NCBI GenBank assembly: GCA_024760905.1
Contig: CM045737.1
Location: 9,982,226 to 10,046,225 of the forward strand
Direction: 5' to 3'
Source of the DNA: Plotosus lineatus
Lineage: Eukaryota; Chordata; Actinopteri; Siluriformes; Plotosidae
DNA length: 64,000 bases
The translations under genes and the position numbers were made by a program. The notes under the pieces are model-generated. The model had not been told where the DNA came from, ran no database searches, and was given only the letters and a program-made list of their open reading frames with translations. Shown here one piece after another: positions 10,403 through 19,846 of the stretch (position 1 is the first letter of the stretch; the number at the start of each line of letters is the position of its first letter).

Positions 10403-10498
10403 TCAGAAGATGCACATATCTTCATTATCCGGTGATAAGTGTCTCTTGTTCAAAATGTTCCGTGCTGTTGAGAACACGCGCTCTGACGGCAAACTAGA
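10403..10498 (-). pseudogene. hAT transposase C-terminal fragment, second copy
   Basis: On the minus strand 31 codons plus TGA read SSLPSERVFSTARNIL and then NKRHLSPDNEDMCIF. This is the hAT C-terminal dimerisation motif, slightly different from the copy at 2677-2796. The open frame ends where the foreign insert joins. No catalytic core is present. Confidence 0.85.
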
Positions 10499-10508
10499 AG
10501 CAGGGGCG

Positions 10509-10607
10509 TACCATTTACCATACAGAGAGGTGGGACGTACCATTTACCATACAGAGAGGCGGGACGTACCATTTACTATACAGAGAGGCGGGACGTACCA
10601 TTTACTC
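10509..10607 (-). repeat. 29-bp minisatellite inside hAT 2
   Basis: About 3.4 units with exact 29-bp spacing (starts 10509, 10538, 10567, 10596), each TACCATTTACCATACAGAG followed by AGGCGGGACG. Confidence 0.92.
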
Positions 10608-10850
10608 GGGGTGTCATTGAAATGGCATTTACTACAGATGCTGTCATGAACACAGGAAGCTATAACATTAGAAGTATCGATACCCCTTTTATAGGTATCG
10701 ATTATCGATCGACATAATTATATCGGCGATATTCCAATTGTCAATGACATCCTGAGTTCAAGGACACATTAGACTCATTGGCTGTTCTAAAGTTCACGCT
10801 GGTTGTTGGCCCTGAATGATGTGGCTTCCATTCACGGCAGAATTGATTGT

Positions 10851-11435
10851 GTTAATCAACTGTGGATCAAACACCAGGTCAGTTAAGCTACTGCACCCGT
10901 GAAGGCATCTGTGAGGCATTTGTGGTCCACCGAATTCTAAGGAGTTTCTGGAGGTAAAAATGTATATGCACTGCATGATGTGCTGTCAGTGGACACAATG
11001 GCTCCGATATGCAATGTAACTACTTGTTACAAAGCCAAGTTCATATTTCCATATTTTTGGGAACAGATCATCTTCAAAGTCCTCTAGGAATGCCCTCCAT
11101 CGTCCCAGCCACAGTTCTCATGTCTCAGCCAGCTTATGTGAGGGTTTTAAAGGTCGATGATAATGATATTTTAACACTAGTGCAACTTTTTCTTGAAAAT
11201 ATAGTGCTGCAACAACAACAGACAAAAATAGAGAAAGTAGTTTCCTAACATGTTGGCCAACTGTTGTTGGTGATGCATTTCAAAAATGTTGAATAAGCTT
11301 ATGGAACCATGAATAAGAGACATTACATGTGCATTGAGATTGTCCCGTGTGTGGGTGTTGTGCAAAATATGAATGGTATTTATTTATCTGTGTATATATA
11401 TGTATAAATAGTTCTAGGTATTGTTCTGGTTGACA
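10851..11435. other. unassigned sequence
   Basis: About 585 bases with nothing recognised. Short frames only. Confidence 0.4.
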
Positions 11436-12260
11436 GCTTGAATAGTGTGTCGGAAGAAGCTCCTTGCGGAAGGGGAAGCGCTTGTGTGATCATAAAAGAG
11501 AGGAGCAATTGTTTGGTTCAGTTGTTCTTCCTGGCCTTGGTCCAGCAAGGCTTGCTGTAAATAGACTGCAGGTCAGGGAATTCAGTGTGGATGGTACGCA
11601 TAGCTATACAAACCACCTTAGAAAGAGCCCTCCAATCTTGCATGATGCTGTTCACAACTCGGGTTATGATGGTTCCCAAAAGGATTCTCCACATGGTACA
11701 GGAATAGCTGCTCTTCGGCATCTTAGAAGGCAGTTGAAGACCCTCAAGCATCTAAAGTAGTTATGAACCATTTTTATCAGGGTGGTAATGAGACACGACC
11801 ATGTCATGGTACTGCCTAATGTGGACACCAAGATCCTGGTAACTGTCTAATTCTCCACTGAGTCATGGCTGTTCCTAAGGTGGTAGTAGCTTATCTCCTT
11901 TAACTTTGTATTGAAGTCGACTATCAACTCCTTTGTGTTGCTGATGTCAGGAAGAGGTTGTTATCCAGTTCTTCAGGTTTTTAGTCTTCTCCAGGTGTAG
12001 GCCTTCTGGTCATTATTAAAGACCAGACCCACCTCAACAATGTTTTCAGAAACTTGACCAGTTTGGGTAGAAAGTTGATATATAGACAAAAGTATACAAT
12101 CAGGAACTCAGCATACAATGTTGTAAGCACCAGTGCTGAAGTTGAGGTAGGTCGAGGCATATCTGCCCACCTGTACTACTTGTTGTCTGCCACAAGGAAG
12201 CTGGTGATCTGCTGACACAGGGAGGTTGGGATTTTCAAGTTCCCAGTAAGAAATATACAT
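11436..12260 (-). pseudogene. L2/CR1-like LINE reverse-transcriptase remnant
   Basis: The minus strand carries the C-terminal end of an L2/CR1-type reverse transcriptase, broken by frameshifts. The clearest piece (11518-11751) reads LPSKMPKSSYSCTMWRIL, then LQSIYSKPCWTKARKN. This matches the order seen in fish LINEs of this clade, where a short 'IQ.LY..RC..KAR' motif precedes the end of the ORF. The complement of 11447-11470 gives the usual 'SFF' near-terminal stretch. No ORF is intact and no 3' tail is visible. The clade call is by recall of family pattern. Confidence 0.6.
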
Positions 12261-12481
12261 TGGAAGGCCTCTTGAAGTCAGATTCCTGACTCAGAAAGTT
12301 GTGTGAACCTTAACATTATAACCTCAAAATCCAAGATGGCTGCTCCTTGCATTAACTTGGTGACGTGAACTGCAGTAGTAACGTGTTTATTAGTCGGTCT
12401 TGTTTATGTTTATTATAGTGGTGTTATTTACTGCTATAATTGATTTTCCAACTTCTATACTGAAATGTGTTCAAATCATGT

Positions 12482-12485
<4 letters not shown>

Positions 12486-12558
<73 letters not shown>
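12486..12558. repeat. (TA)n microsatellite
   Basis: Pure TA run of more than 35 units. The ~220 bases before it are unassigned. Confidence 0.97.
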
Positions 12559-12561
<3 letters not shown>

Positions 12562-13299
12562 AAATATAATTACTAGCTCTGCCTTCATACTTCAAAGGGA
12601 AATGGAACAATAATTCTTTTGCAACTACTATATGGAGTACAACACAGCACAGTCTTGTAAATAACTTCTATATGAACTTCCAACCCTAGTGAGGAGGGAA
12701 GAGCAGCAGAGGGAGTGAGTGAGGGAGGAAAGGGCAAAGGTCAGTGAAGTGATGCAGCTGTTTGTTCAGTAACAGCTGTTGTCTCCCCCCCACGTCCGGT
12801 CTCATAGTGGAACATTGTTCTGATGTTGTTTGAGGAAAATGGTAAAGGAGAGCGAGATGAAGGAGCCAGTCGTCTGTCTGCTATTTCTTTCAAAATATAA
12901 TTATCCCGAAATGTATTAGTTTAGTTTCTATAATTCAGCTGCAATGCATTTATCATTAATTAAATTGTTTTGTTGTTAGAGTGAGATTTTTTTTAATTTT
13001 TTTTAGCTTGTATACTAGAACTAGCTGCCATTGACTGCCCGGTTGTTGGTCGTGTTGGCGCAACAGTACACTTGTGACCTTATCATGGTGTAGCTCACCT
13101 CTCACTTCAGATCACCTGTAAATAGGAATATGCAGTATAGATCAGAGATGGATCAAAGCATGGATGGATGGTATTGTTGGATTATGATTGATAAATTCCC
13201 TACCTGTGGCAAAAATTAGAATTCCAGCTGAGTAATTTATCATTGAAAATGAGTAGTCTGGTCCATTTTATATTTGTATGCTGTGATTACGAATACAGG
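12559..13299. other. unassigned sequence
   Basis: About 740 bases with no recognised gene, repeat or RNA. Confidence 0.4.
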
Positions 13300-13520
13300 A
13301 GGCGTCCACCTCAGAGTAAGAAAGGGTTTGGGTTTGAGACCTGAACTCGGCAAGGGCTGTGTAAGGTTTGCATGTTCTCCTTGAGGTTGTTTGTGTTTCT
13401 GCTGGATTCTTCAGTTTCATCTCACAGTCCAAAGACATACACATTGTGCTAATTGGCTGTTTCAGATTGCCCTTAGGTCTGAGTGCATAGCCATGCGTAT
13501 GTTAATCCGTATTAATGGAA
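13300..13520 (+). mobile_element. V-SINE-type SINE, diverged
   Basis: Core words of the V-SINE central domain survive: GGTTTGCATGTTCTCC, CTCACAGTCCAAAGACATAC, CTAATTGGCTGTTTCAGATTG. Head and tail are eroded. Confidence 0.7.
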
Positions 13521-13639
13521 TGATGTTATGTTATGTAGTAGATTTATATTGCACTTTATCCAGACTGAATATCATGCTCAAAGCGCACTGGGGAGTGTTC
13601 AGTTAATGATGATAACTATTGTCAAAGTAAATTACATAC

Positions 13640-13845
13640 ATGAAATTTGTTTTTTTGTGCTCTAAGCACCTGTCGCCACTGTGCAGCGCCAGTTATTGTG
13701 TTGCTCTATCCTTTGATGCTGAGCGCCAAACAGGAAGCAACAACTGTCAAATTTTAACGTCTTATGGTATGATGTGGCCGGATTCGAACTTCGACCTTCC
13801 GGAGGATAAAGCGTACGCTTTACCAACTGAGCTAAAGCCCCGGTA
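13640..13845 (-). mobile_element. tRNA-derived SINE, family S6
   Basis: The minus strand starts with a tRNA-like head at 13843: GGGGCTTTAGCTCAGTTGG (A box) and, 55 bases on, AAGTTCGAATCCGGCC (B box). The body contains TTGCTTCCTGTTTGGCGC, a block common in fish SINEs. The anticodon arm does not pair properly, so this is a SINE head and not a functional tRNA. Confidence 0.75.
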
Positions 13846-13849
13846 TGAT

Positions 13850-13945
13850 AAGTTGTTTGGGGTGTATACTGCCTTCGCATGGTGTCGACTGAGAGAGGCT
13901 CCAAACTCCCTATGACCCGAATAGAATTAAATCGCTTAGCCAATG
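13850..13945 (+). repeat. L2/V-SINE-type 3' tail fragment
   Basis: GTTTGGGGTGTATACTGCC, GGCTCCAAACTCCCTATGACC and TAGAATTAAATCGCTTAG resemble the tail shared by V-SINEs and the chimeric SINE, degraded. Confidence 0.55.
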
Positions 13946-14097
13946 AAATTATTATGAATGCAGATTTTCTGATCTGTTTAGGAGGATAAAGAAATGCCAC
14001 ACTTTGGGTTCTTGCAGTCCTTCTTTGCCCTTTAACTCACATACTCGTTTACCCACTCAGCTATTGATTGGTGAGAGCAAACAGTAAAACTGTCACA

Positions 14098-14430
14098 TGC
14101 AGTGCTGTAGTGGTTAACATGTCTACCACATAGCAAAAAAACAAGGTGATGGGTTTAGGTTCCGGGCTCAGGCATTTCTCTGTAGACTTTGCATGTTCTC
14201 CCTGTGCTTGAGTGAGTTTCCTCTAGGTTTTCTCATAGTCCAAAAAAATGCACGTTAGCCTAATTGACCATTCCAAATTGCCCGTTTGTGTGTGTGTGTG
14301 ATCCTGCAATCATCTGGTGAGGTGCTCACAGTGAAGCCTGCTTTCTCTCGGTGTTGACCGAGACAGGCTGAAGCATCCCTGTTACCCAAGCAGGAGTCGA
14401 GCGGCTTGGCAGATGGAGTGATTGAACGTG
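14098..14430 (+). mobile_element. V-SINE-type SINE
   Basis: A head with GTGCTGTAGTGGTTAACATG is followed by the central domain (GTAGACTTTGCATGTTCTCC, CTCATAGTCCAAAAAAATGC) and a diverged L2-type tail (GAGACAGGCTGAAGCATCCC, GAGTCGAGCGGCTTGGCAG). Near full length. Confidence 0.75.
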
Positions 14431-16438
14431 TTCACTCGCCTACCAAACATTTTTTTGTTTTCTTTTCCACCTAAATGGTCTTAAGCAACCCATGCCACTG
14501 GGTCAACGTTTTCCTTCTGAACCTGATTATGACCCCTCTTTGTTCCTAAACTGTTCTTTAGGGGTATTTTGGTGTTAAAAAAACCCAAAACCTCTCGGCC
14601 AGATGACCCCTGTGTTCAGAACTGTGTGTCTCTGGGTGACATAATCACTACTGAACTGTTAATCATTACACTCATTTTGGCAATGGAGTAATCATGAAGT
14701 CATTAGGTTTGTCTAATTCTTCAGGGTCCAGTGATGTAATTCAATGTGAAAGAAAACATTGACCTCCACAATACGTTAGAAATGAGCTGTACAATTATTA
14801 GAAAACCACCAACTCTGGAAGGGTAGGGTGATCCAGCATTGCTCCTGTAGGCTCCTGGTTGTGTATGTCTGTAGCATGAACCTAGATTCAAACTGGAGTT
14901 TTCTAGGGTCTCCATGGTTGATGCGTAGCTTGTCAATGCGCCACTTGGGAGCCCTACTATTGTTGATAGTGTAAATTCCGTCCCTTTTTTTTTTTTACTA
15001 GTGAGAGAGACATGGGGTTACATGGTTGGCAGCGTTCCAGAAAGCAGGACTATTATCTTGAATGGGCCTGAGCATGGCGGCAGGAGAAAAGATGTATGCC
15101 ATGTTTGTACAGAACATCAGTGTAAAAACCACATCTGGTGAACACACGCCCTTTATCTTTAATTGTGTTTTTCACGTTTGGCTTATGAGGAAATAAAAGC
15201 GGGAACATTTTTACACAAAGAGATTAAAAATGCCTGCAGTGTCAAATCTATCCATTTCACCTTTTTAATGATGATCAGAATGAAAAAGTCATTAAAAAGC
15301 TGTTTTTGGTTTTCCCGTGCACCCCCATCCCCATCCCCACCCCCCGCCTCCCTGTGACTCTGGTAGGATTAAGTGGTTCAGAGATTAAATGAATAAAATT
15401 TGTGATTACGCATCTTTTTTTATGGTTTATTGAAGAATAACCAAAAAATCCCTGATCTACTCAAGCTTGTGTGAAGTTCCTGATTGTGTAGATGGACAGT
15501 GTATAATTTCACCTTCGCCTATGTTTACTGAACCTGAGATGGTGGAAATGCTCTTTCAGTGTTAGAAAATAGATGAACATGGGTAAATGTCGAGTGAAAT
15601 ATGGTGAGATTCAAACTTCGTTGTGATTGGACAATGTTTTTATTAAATTTATTTTTATTGAATTAAACAGCTTAATCAGTCCTGCCTTTGGCAAGTTTTA
15701 AGTCTCTCGTTTGTTTCCCTGTAGAGCCCTGCATCCCCTTTTGTGTCTTGTTTTGGCACCCGCTCTTGCGTACGAGCATGATTGGGTGTTTTATCGGCCC
15801 TCCTGGGGACTGCAGATTGGAGGAAGAGATTATGTATACACACGCACACACACTCAGATGGAGGACTAGGGGTAACACCCTGGGAGTTTGTGTATTTTGG
15901 AGTGGATGAATACGGAGGAGGGGAAGGTCCAGCACACAAGTGCAGGAAAAAAACAAGCAACAGAATCCCGAACCAGCTGTCGTCTCTGATAACCCACAGA
16001 TTTCTAAAGAGTGGGTTTGACTCAAGCTTTCGTGGGGGGAGGAGAAGAAGGAGAAGGATTGTGATACAGGACTTGGTTTACATTATATGATTTGAGTGTT
16101 GAGTCTTTTTTGAATGTTGATCTCTGTTTTGTATGACGTGGTTGTCATGGCTCTAATATTTTGATGTTTTTGGTGTTCTCTGATGAATCACAGCATGTGA
16201 ACTTCTACGTCTTAAAAACAATACTAATTGTTCAGTAAAGGATCAAGACAAAAGCGTTTTACACAAATATGATGAATCAGCCATCGAAAACCATTTCAGG
16301 GTTGTTGTTTTTTTTTTTCTTCAATAAATAAAACTTGAGTTATTTGAATTAGACGCCATAGTTGAGCCTTTTAATATTTTGGTATTTCTACAGGTGTTAT
16401 TTTATTGTTTCCATGGCAACCGGTTTCACATCCTAATA
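14431..16438. other. unassigned sequence
   Basis: About 2 kb with no recognised gene or repeat. Overlapping frames of 94-117 codons on the minus strand (15672-16025) and 102 codons on the plus strand (15782-16090) coincide with a CA-rich patch. They have no domain or splice support. Confidence 0.4.
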
Positions 16439-17193
16439 CAGTGGTTCCTTACCTTACGATAGTCCCAGCAAACGAAAAATCCAAGTTACGAAAAACATTT
16501 TCCAAAATTTTTTGTCTCTGTTTACGAAATAAGTTCTCCTTACGAAACGCACCATTCAAACATTCAAACAATGCACAAGCTGCTTTCCCATTGACTATCT
16601 TCCAACATCCATCCCCGCTGGCCTCCCATTGGCTAGGAAGGATGACACAGCTCCCTCCCCATTGGCTATCTCCCAGCATCATGCCCCACTGGCCTCCCAT
16701 TGGCTAGGAGGGATGACACAGCTCCCTCCCATTGGCTAGTATGGAGCTGCATCTCCCATAATGCTTTTCGTGTAAAGGACAGAGTTACTGTTGTTTCATG
16801 AGTTTTTTGACTCAGGCCTTTAATCTTCCATAAACATTTGTAAGATTATAACTCTGCTAAGAAGACATGGTCAACACATGCGCGCGCACACACACACACA
16901 CGCACACACGCGTGATTTCCGGTGCGAGTGAAAAAAAGAAGCTGGCTCGTGGCATGCAGTTGAGTGATGTTGCAAAGGAACATGGCCAAACCCGTCTACC
17001 ATCGGTACAATATTGAAGCAGAACAAGGTCTTAAAAGGTGTACTTTTATCATTTTTAAAGTGTTTAGGGGTAGTATCGGGGGCCTTGGAACGAATCACAC
17101 GTTTTACATGTAAAATGCGGTTCAATTTACGAAAAATCCAGGTTAAGAAAGAGGCTGTGGTACGGATTAATTTCGTAAGGTGAGGTACCACTG
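16439..17193 (+). mobile_element. pogo/Tigger-like MITE, family D, complete
   Basis: Starts after TA with CAGTGGTTCCTTACCTTACG and ends GGTGAGGTACCACTG then TA. It is 755 bp long. The interior has a repeated motif of the type GGCCTCCCATTGGCTAGGA (16618-16735), a CA-rich patch (16880-16910) and a remnant coding stretch (about 16922-16985) that translates to a lysine/arginine-rich start followed by MQLSDVAKEHG. This resembles the first helix-turn-helix of Tigger-type transposases. Other copies: 32189-32866, 38450-38992, 44930-45966. Confidence 0.85.
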
Positions 17194-17525
17194 TATCCAA
17201 AAACTATTTGCGACTTCTTTTATTACAGCCCGGGATATAATGCAGGGAGATGTGTCGTCACAAATCCGTCCATGTGTCTGTATGTAATCATATCAACTTC
17301 ACGTTAGATCTCGGGAACCATTTGAGATTTTCTCAGGAAACTTCCAAGTTCCTTCTACTAAGCAGTGAGGCTGTGCCTTTTGATATTTTGGGATTTGTGC
17401 AGTACATATACAGATATATTCTCTGACGTGTGTAGGCCAGGGGTTGGGTCGGTGACCTGCTGATTACTCTTATTTGTTCACTTTAAGATTTTCACCGCTG
17501 GTTTTAGTTTTAATATTGTATTGTA
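17194..17525. other. unassigned sequence
   Basis: About 330 bases without a recognised feature. Confidence 0.4.
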
Positions 17526-17876
17526 TTCTTTTCCTTTTGGCTTTTCCCCTTTTTCAGGGGTCGCCACAATGAATCATCTGATTTTCATGTTTGCTTTGGC
17601 ATAGGTTTTTATTTCGGATCCTGACACAACCCTTTAGCAAGGAGCAGAAACATGCTGAGGTCTTTGCAGTTACTGTTTGCGAAACTCAGCAATGGTTCTT
17701 TTACATGAACCTCTCATTACAGACAGTGAGAGACATGGTCGGCTTTTGATAACCCAGTTAGCTGCACGGGGGTTAGGGGTTGGTCGGGGGCAGTGACAAT
17801 CTTGTGGAGGGTGGGACTCGAACTCCCAGCGTTATGATCAGCAATCCAGCACCCTTTACCACCAGGTCACTACGCC
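17526..17876 (-). mobile_element. S1 SINE (RTE-type tail)
   Basis: Same order as the reference copy at 4651-5000, more diverged: TTCCTTTTGGCTTTTCC tail complement, GGTTCTTTTACATGAACC body, GGGACTCGAACTCCCAGC B-box complement, ACCACCAGGTCACTACG head. No clear duplication was seen. Confidence 0.85.
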
Positions 17877-18720
17877 ACTATTCAGCTTAAAACGGATGAT
17901 GAGAGAAAACATAAATCACTGCAATAAGACACGACCTGAACTGAACTGCGTGAACGAGAATTGTCCTGACTGAGCAGACTGGTTTAGGGTCGAGCTACAC
18001 ACCCATACCTGGATAAATCTGGAGAAAACAGCTGCATGTGTGTGTTGACTGCATTAGCTTCTGCTTCAGTGGAACACAAAGTGAGTGCCCCAGCAGTACT
18101 TCGCTTAGAAAGGCAGTATGGACTTGGCAAAGTTCTTGCTCTGCTTCAGGATTTTAAATACTTTATGGGCCAGTAAAGCTGGCATGTTTTTATAGTGAGG
18201 GATTGCAGTATCAGCTCCGTAGGAAAGGCTCGGATCTCTAGGGACGACGGGTGAAACAGATATAATGTAGGCTAACCCTGCACTGTTGGAGATAATACTG
18301 CACGTGTCCTTGCCTTTCATTTCTCGTTTCCTGGCCCTAAACCCCCTCAAGGCAAACGGATGTACATATATCGGCTCTTTCCCTTCTGTCTGCATCCTGT
18401 CTGTCTCCTATTGTTTCTCCACATGCTTGCTTTCATTTGTTTTACAGATATTAACATGTATGAAAGTGAAATGTGTTGAAACTTGAATTGACTGCTGCTT
18501 TTAAGTCAAACAAATGATCAGAGGAAGGGATGGTCCTCATGAATGGAAGTGAAGGATAATGGGGTGGAGATGAACATGCGTGACTGAACCTCAAAAAACA
18601 AAACACTATCTGTCTGTGTATTATGGTTGAAGAAAAGTGTTGCATGGTTGTTTTTGAAATGAACTATGCTTTCTTGCAGTGATGAATGCACGTTAATGCC
18701 TTTAATTTATAAAGAAAATT
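17877..18720. other. unassigned sequence
   Basis: About 845 bases, no recognised repeat. A 96-codon minus-strand frame (18105-18395) is the longest frame but has no family resemblance I can name and no clear splice boundaries. Confidence 0.4.

Positions 18721-18721
<1 letters not shown>

Positions 18722-18768
<47 letters not shown>
18722..18768. repeat. (TA)n microsatellite
   Basis: Pure TA run just left of a Tc1-type terminal repeat. Confidence 0.95.
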
Positions 18769-18773
<5 letters not shown>

Positions 18774-18788
18774 TAAAAAATACACACA

Positions 18789-18810
18789 CTACACAAAAAA
18801 GTTAAGGATA
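18789..18810 (-). mobile_element. Tc1/mariner terminal repeat, probable far end
   Basis: CACAAAAAAGTTAAGGATA closely matches the complement of the right end at 20913-20935 (CACAACATAAAAAAGTTCAGG). The two may be the ends of one element whose middle was invaded by other DNA. It is cut at TA by the next pogo-like element. Confidence 0.5.
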
Positions 18811-19345
18811 CAGTCATCTCTTGAATATCGTGGATAATGTAAGCTAGACCTGGCCACGATATTCGAAAAACCGCGAAGTAGGTTCACCCCTCTCATTTCT
18901 ACCATGTTGTCTCATTCCGATATGTTTTCGCGTTTATACAATATCAAGAAGTGTATATTAATACATTACAGTATTTACATATGCATATTACTGTAATGAT
19001 TTTAATCTTAGTCTTTTTTGATGTAACGCACAGTACATTCATTTATGCCGTAATGGTGTGCTACATGGGCATGTAGGACATGTATTGCTCGCAGTCAGCA
19101 TATCGAGCAACTTCAATTTTTGGGTCACTGTCATCATATTTCGCTTTTTACTGGGCTCATTGGATGCCTTAGATGGTGCAGGACGTTCACAAACACTATA
19201 AGATCACAAAAATTCCCGCGGGAATGTGCGAGGCTACAGCGTGACGTGTTTAAGCCAATCAGCTTCCGAGATTGAGTTGAGTGGACGGTCCCTGCCTGAA
19301 CTGGGAAGGAGGGGCACTTCAGTCTGTCGTTTGTAAACAATGGAC
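18811..19345 (+). mobile_element. pogo-like MITE, family E, right end unclear
   Basis: Begins after TA with CAGTCATCTCTTGAATATCG and continues CGATATTCGAAAAACCGCG. Its far part (19300-19345: GGGCACTTCAGTCTGTCG, TTTGTAAACAATGGACGC) is shared, inverted, with the family G elements at 30774, 41905 and 49124. So this is either a related family or a composite. The end position is approximate. Confidence 0.5.
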
Positions 19346-19427
19346 GCAGTCTACCTTGGGTCCCTGCCTTCCGCTTGTGTACATGCGAGTTTCAGAGCGA
19401 ATTTTGAATTTTTTATGAAAAAAAAAA

Positions 19428-19429
<2 letters not shown>

Positions 19430-19505
<76 letters not shown>
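19430..19505. repeat. (TA)n(TG)n(TA)n compound microsatellite
   Basis: TA, TG and TA runs in succession. The YIYIYI and THTHTH frames here are translation artefacts. Confidence 0.97.
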
Positions 19506-19506
<1 letters not shown>

Positions 19507-19611
19507 ATTTTCTGAGTAGATCCTTCCGTAGGAGAGTGCTCAATACTTTTTGGTAGAGCAAATAAACAAAAATAAAGGACAGGACAAAGACTTTCTATTG
19601 AAACTCCATTT

Positions 19612-19666
19612 ATCACTACAGATCTGTTTCGAGGGGTGGTGAAACCATCCTCTCTCTTCAGGTGAT
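19612..19666 (-). ncRNA. hammerhead ribozyme motif, left arm
   Basis: On the minus strand: stem I AUCAC (complement of 19662-19666) with GUGAU (19612-19616); core CUGAAGA (19655-19661); stem II 19631-19654 closing on a UUC loop; GAAA; a three-pair stem III ACA/UGU with GAUC loop; and cleavage triplet GUA just before stem I. Every invariant core base of the hammerhead consensus (CUGANGA, GAA, A-U pair, H at 17) is present. Stem II has slightly more mismatch than the right-arm copy. Confidence 0.72.
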
Positions 19667-19714
19667 TATAGAAGAATTCTATAATTAATTAAATTAAATT
19701 AATTAAATTCTATA

Positions 19715-19769
19715 ATCACCTGAAGAGAGAGGATGGTTTCACCAACCCTCGAAACAGATCTGTAGTGAT
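19715..19769 (+). ncRNA. hammerhead ribozyme motif, right arm
   Basis: Stem I AUCAC (19715-19719) pairs with GUGAU (19765-19769). The core CUGAAGA is 19720-19726. Stem II is 19727-19750: three pairs, a bulged A, two pairs, one mismatch, four pairs, UUC loop. GAAA is 19751-19754. Stem III is ACA/UGU with loop GAUC (19754-19763). H17 is A19764, giving cleavage after GUA. A minimal stem III is typical of Penelope-type hammerheads, which usually act as dimers; the palindromic ACAGAUCUGU fits that. Activity is untested. Confidence 0.75.
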
Positions 19770-19814
19770 AAATGGAGTTTCAATAGAAAGTCTTTGTCCT
19801 GTCCTTTTATTTTT

Positions 19815-19815
19815 G

Positions 19816-19844
<29 letters not shown>
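19815..19844. repeat. (TA)n microsatellite
   Basis: Short TA run between the palindrome and the broken end of the Tc1/mariner pseudogene. Confidence 0.93.

Positions 19845-19846
<2 letters not shown>

Larger units (their letters stand above)
9633..10755 (-). mobile_element. hAT-type DNA transposon remnant 2
   Basis: A 1123-bp sister of the 2449-3153 element, lying in the opposite orientation. Ends are TAGGGGTGTCATTGA and the complement TCAGGATGTCATTGA. The 8-bp duplication GTTCAAGG is at 9625-9632 and 10756-10763. It also keeps the internal third terminal repeat (about 10607-10622), a 29-bp minisatellite and the C-terminal transposase motif. It is longer because other DNA (9789 to about 10402) has entered it. 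Confidence 0.87.
9485..10850 (+). mobile_element. V-SINE-type SINE split by a hAT insertion
   Basis: The left part (to 9632) has the conserved V-SINE core: TGTGGAGTTTACATGTTC, GGTACTCCGGTTTCTTCCC and CACAGTTCAAGG. The right part resumes at 10764 as ACACATTAGACTCATTGGCTG, which follows naturally in the intact family. The hAT element 9633-10755 lies between, with the duplicated octamer GTTCAAGG on both sides. Confidence 0.8.
19569..19812. repeat. 110-bp-arm palindrome, likely Penelope-like terminal repeat
   Basis: Arms about 19569-19677 and 19703-19812 are nearly perfect inverted copies. They share GGACAGGACAAAGAC, GAAACTCCATTTATCAC, ACAGATCTGTTTCGAGGG and CATCCTCTCTCTTCAGG with their complements, around an AT-rich centre of about 25 bases. 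Each arm holds a hammerhead ribozyme motif. Penelope-like elements are known to carry hammerheads in their terminal repeats, and inverted repeat copies occur in that class, so the assignment is an inference from structure. No reverse transcriptase or GIY-YIG domain is seen. Confidence 0.75.

Noticed and set aside
10509..10607. Regular 29-bp repeats looking like a CRISPR array
   Set aside because: Units are contiguous without spacers and lie inside a eukaryotic hAT element.
18105..18395. 96-codon minus-strand frame
   Set aside because: No family pattern, no good splice or promoter context; frames of this length occur by chance in 64 kb.
19413..19616. Open frames of repeated YI or TH residues here and near 30937-31203, 35790-36056, 50740-51177 and 61309-61638
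   Set aside because: They are translations of TA and TG/CA microsatellites on both strands.
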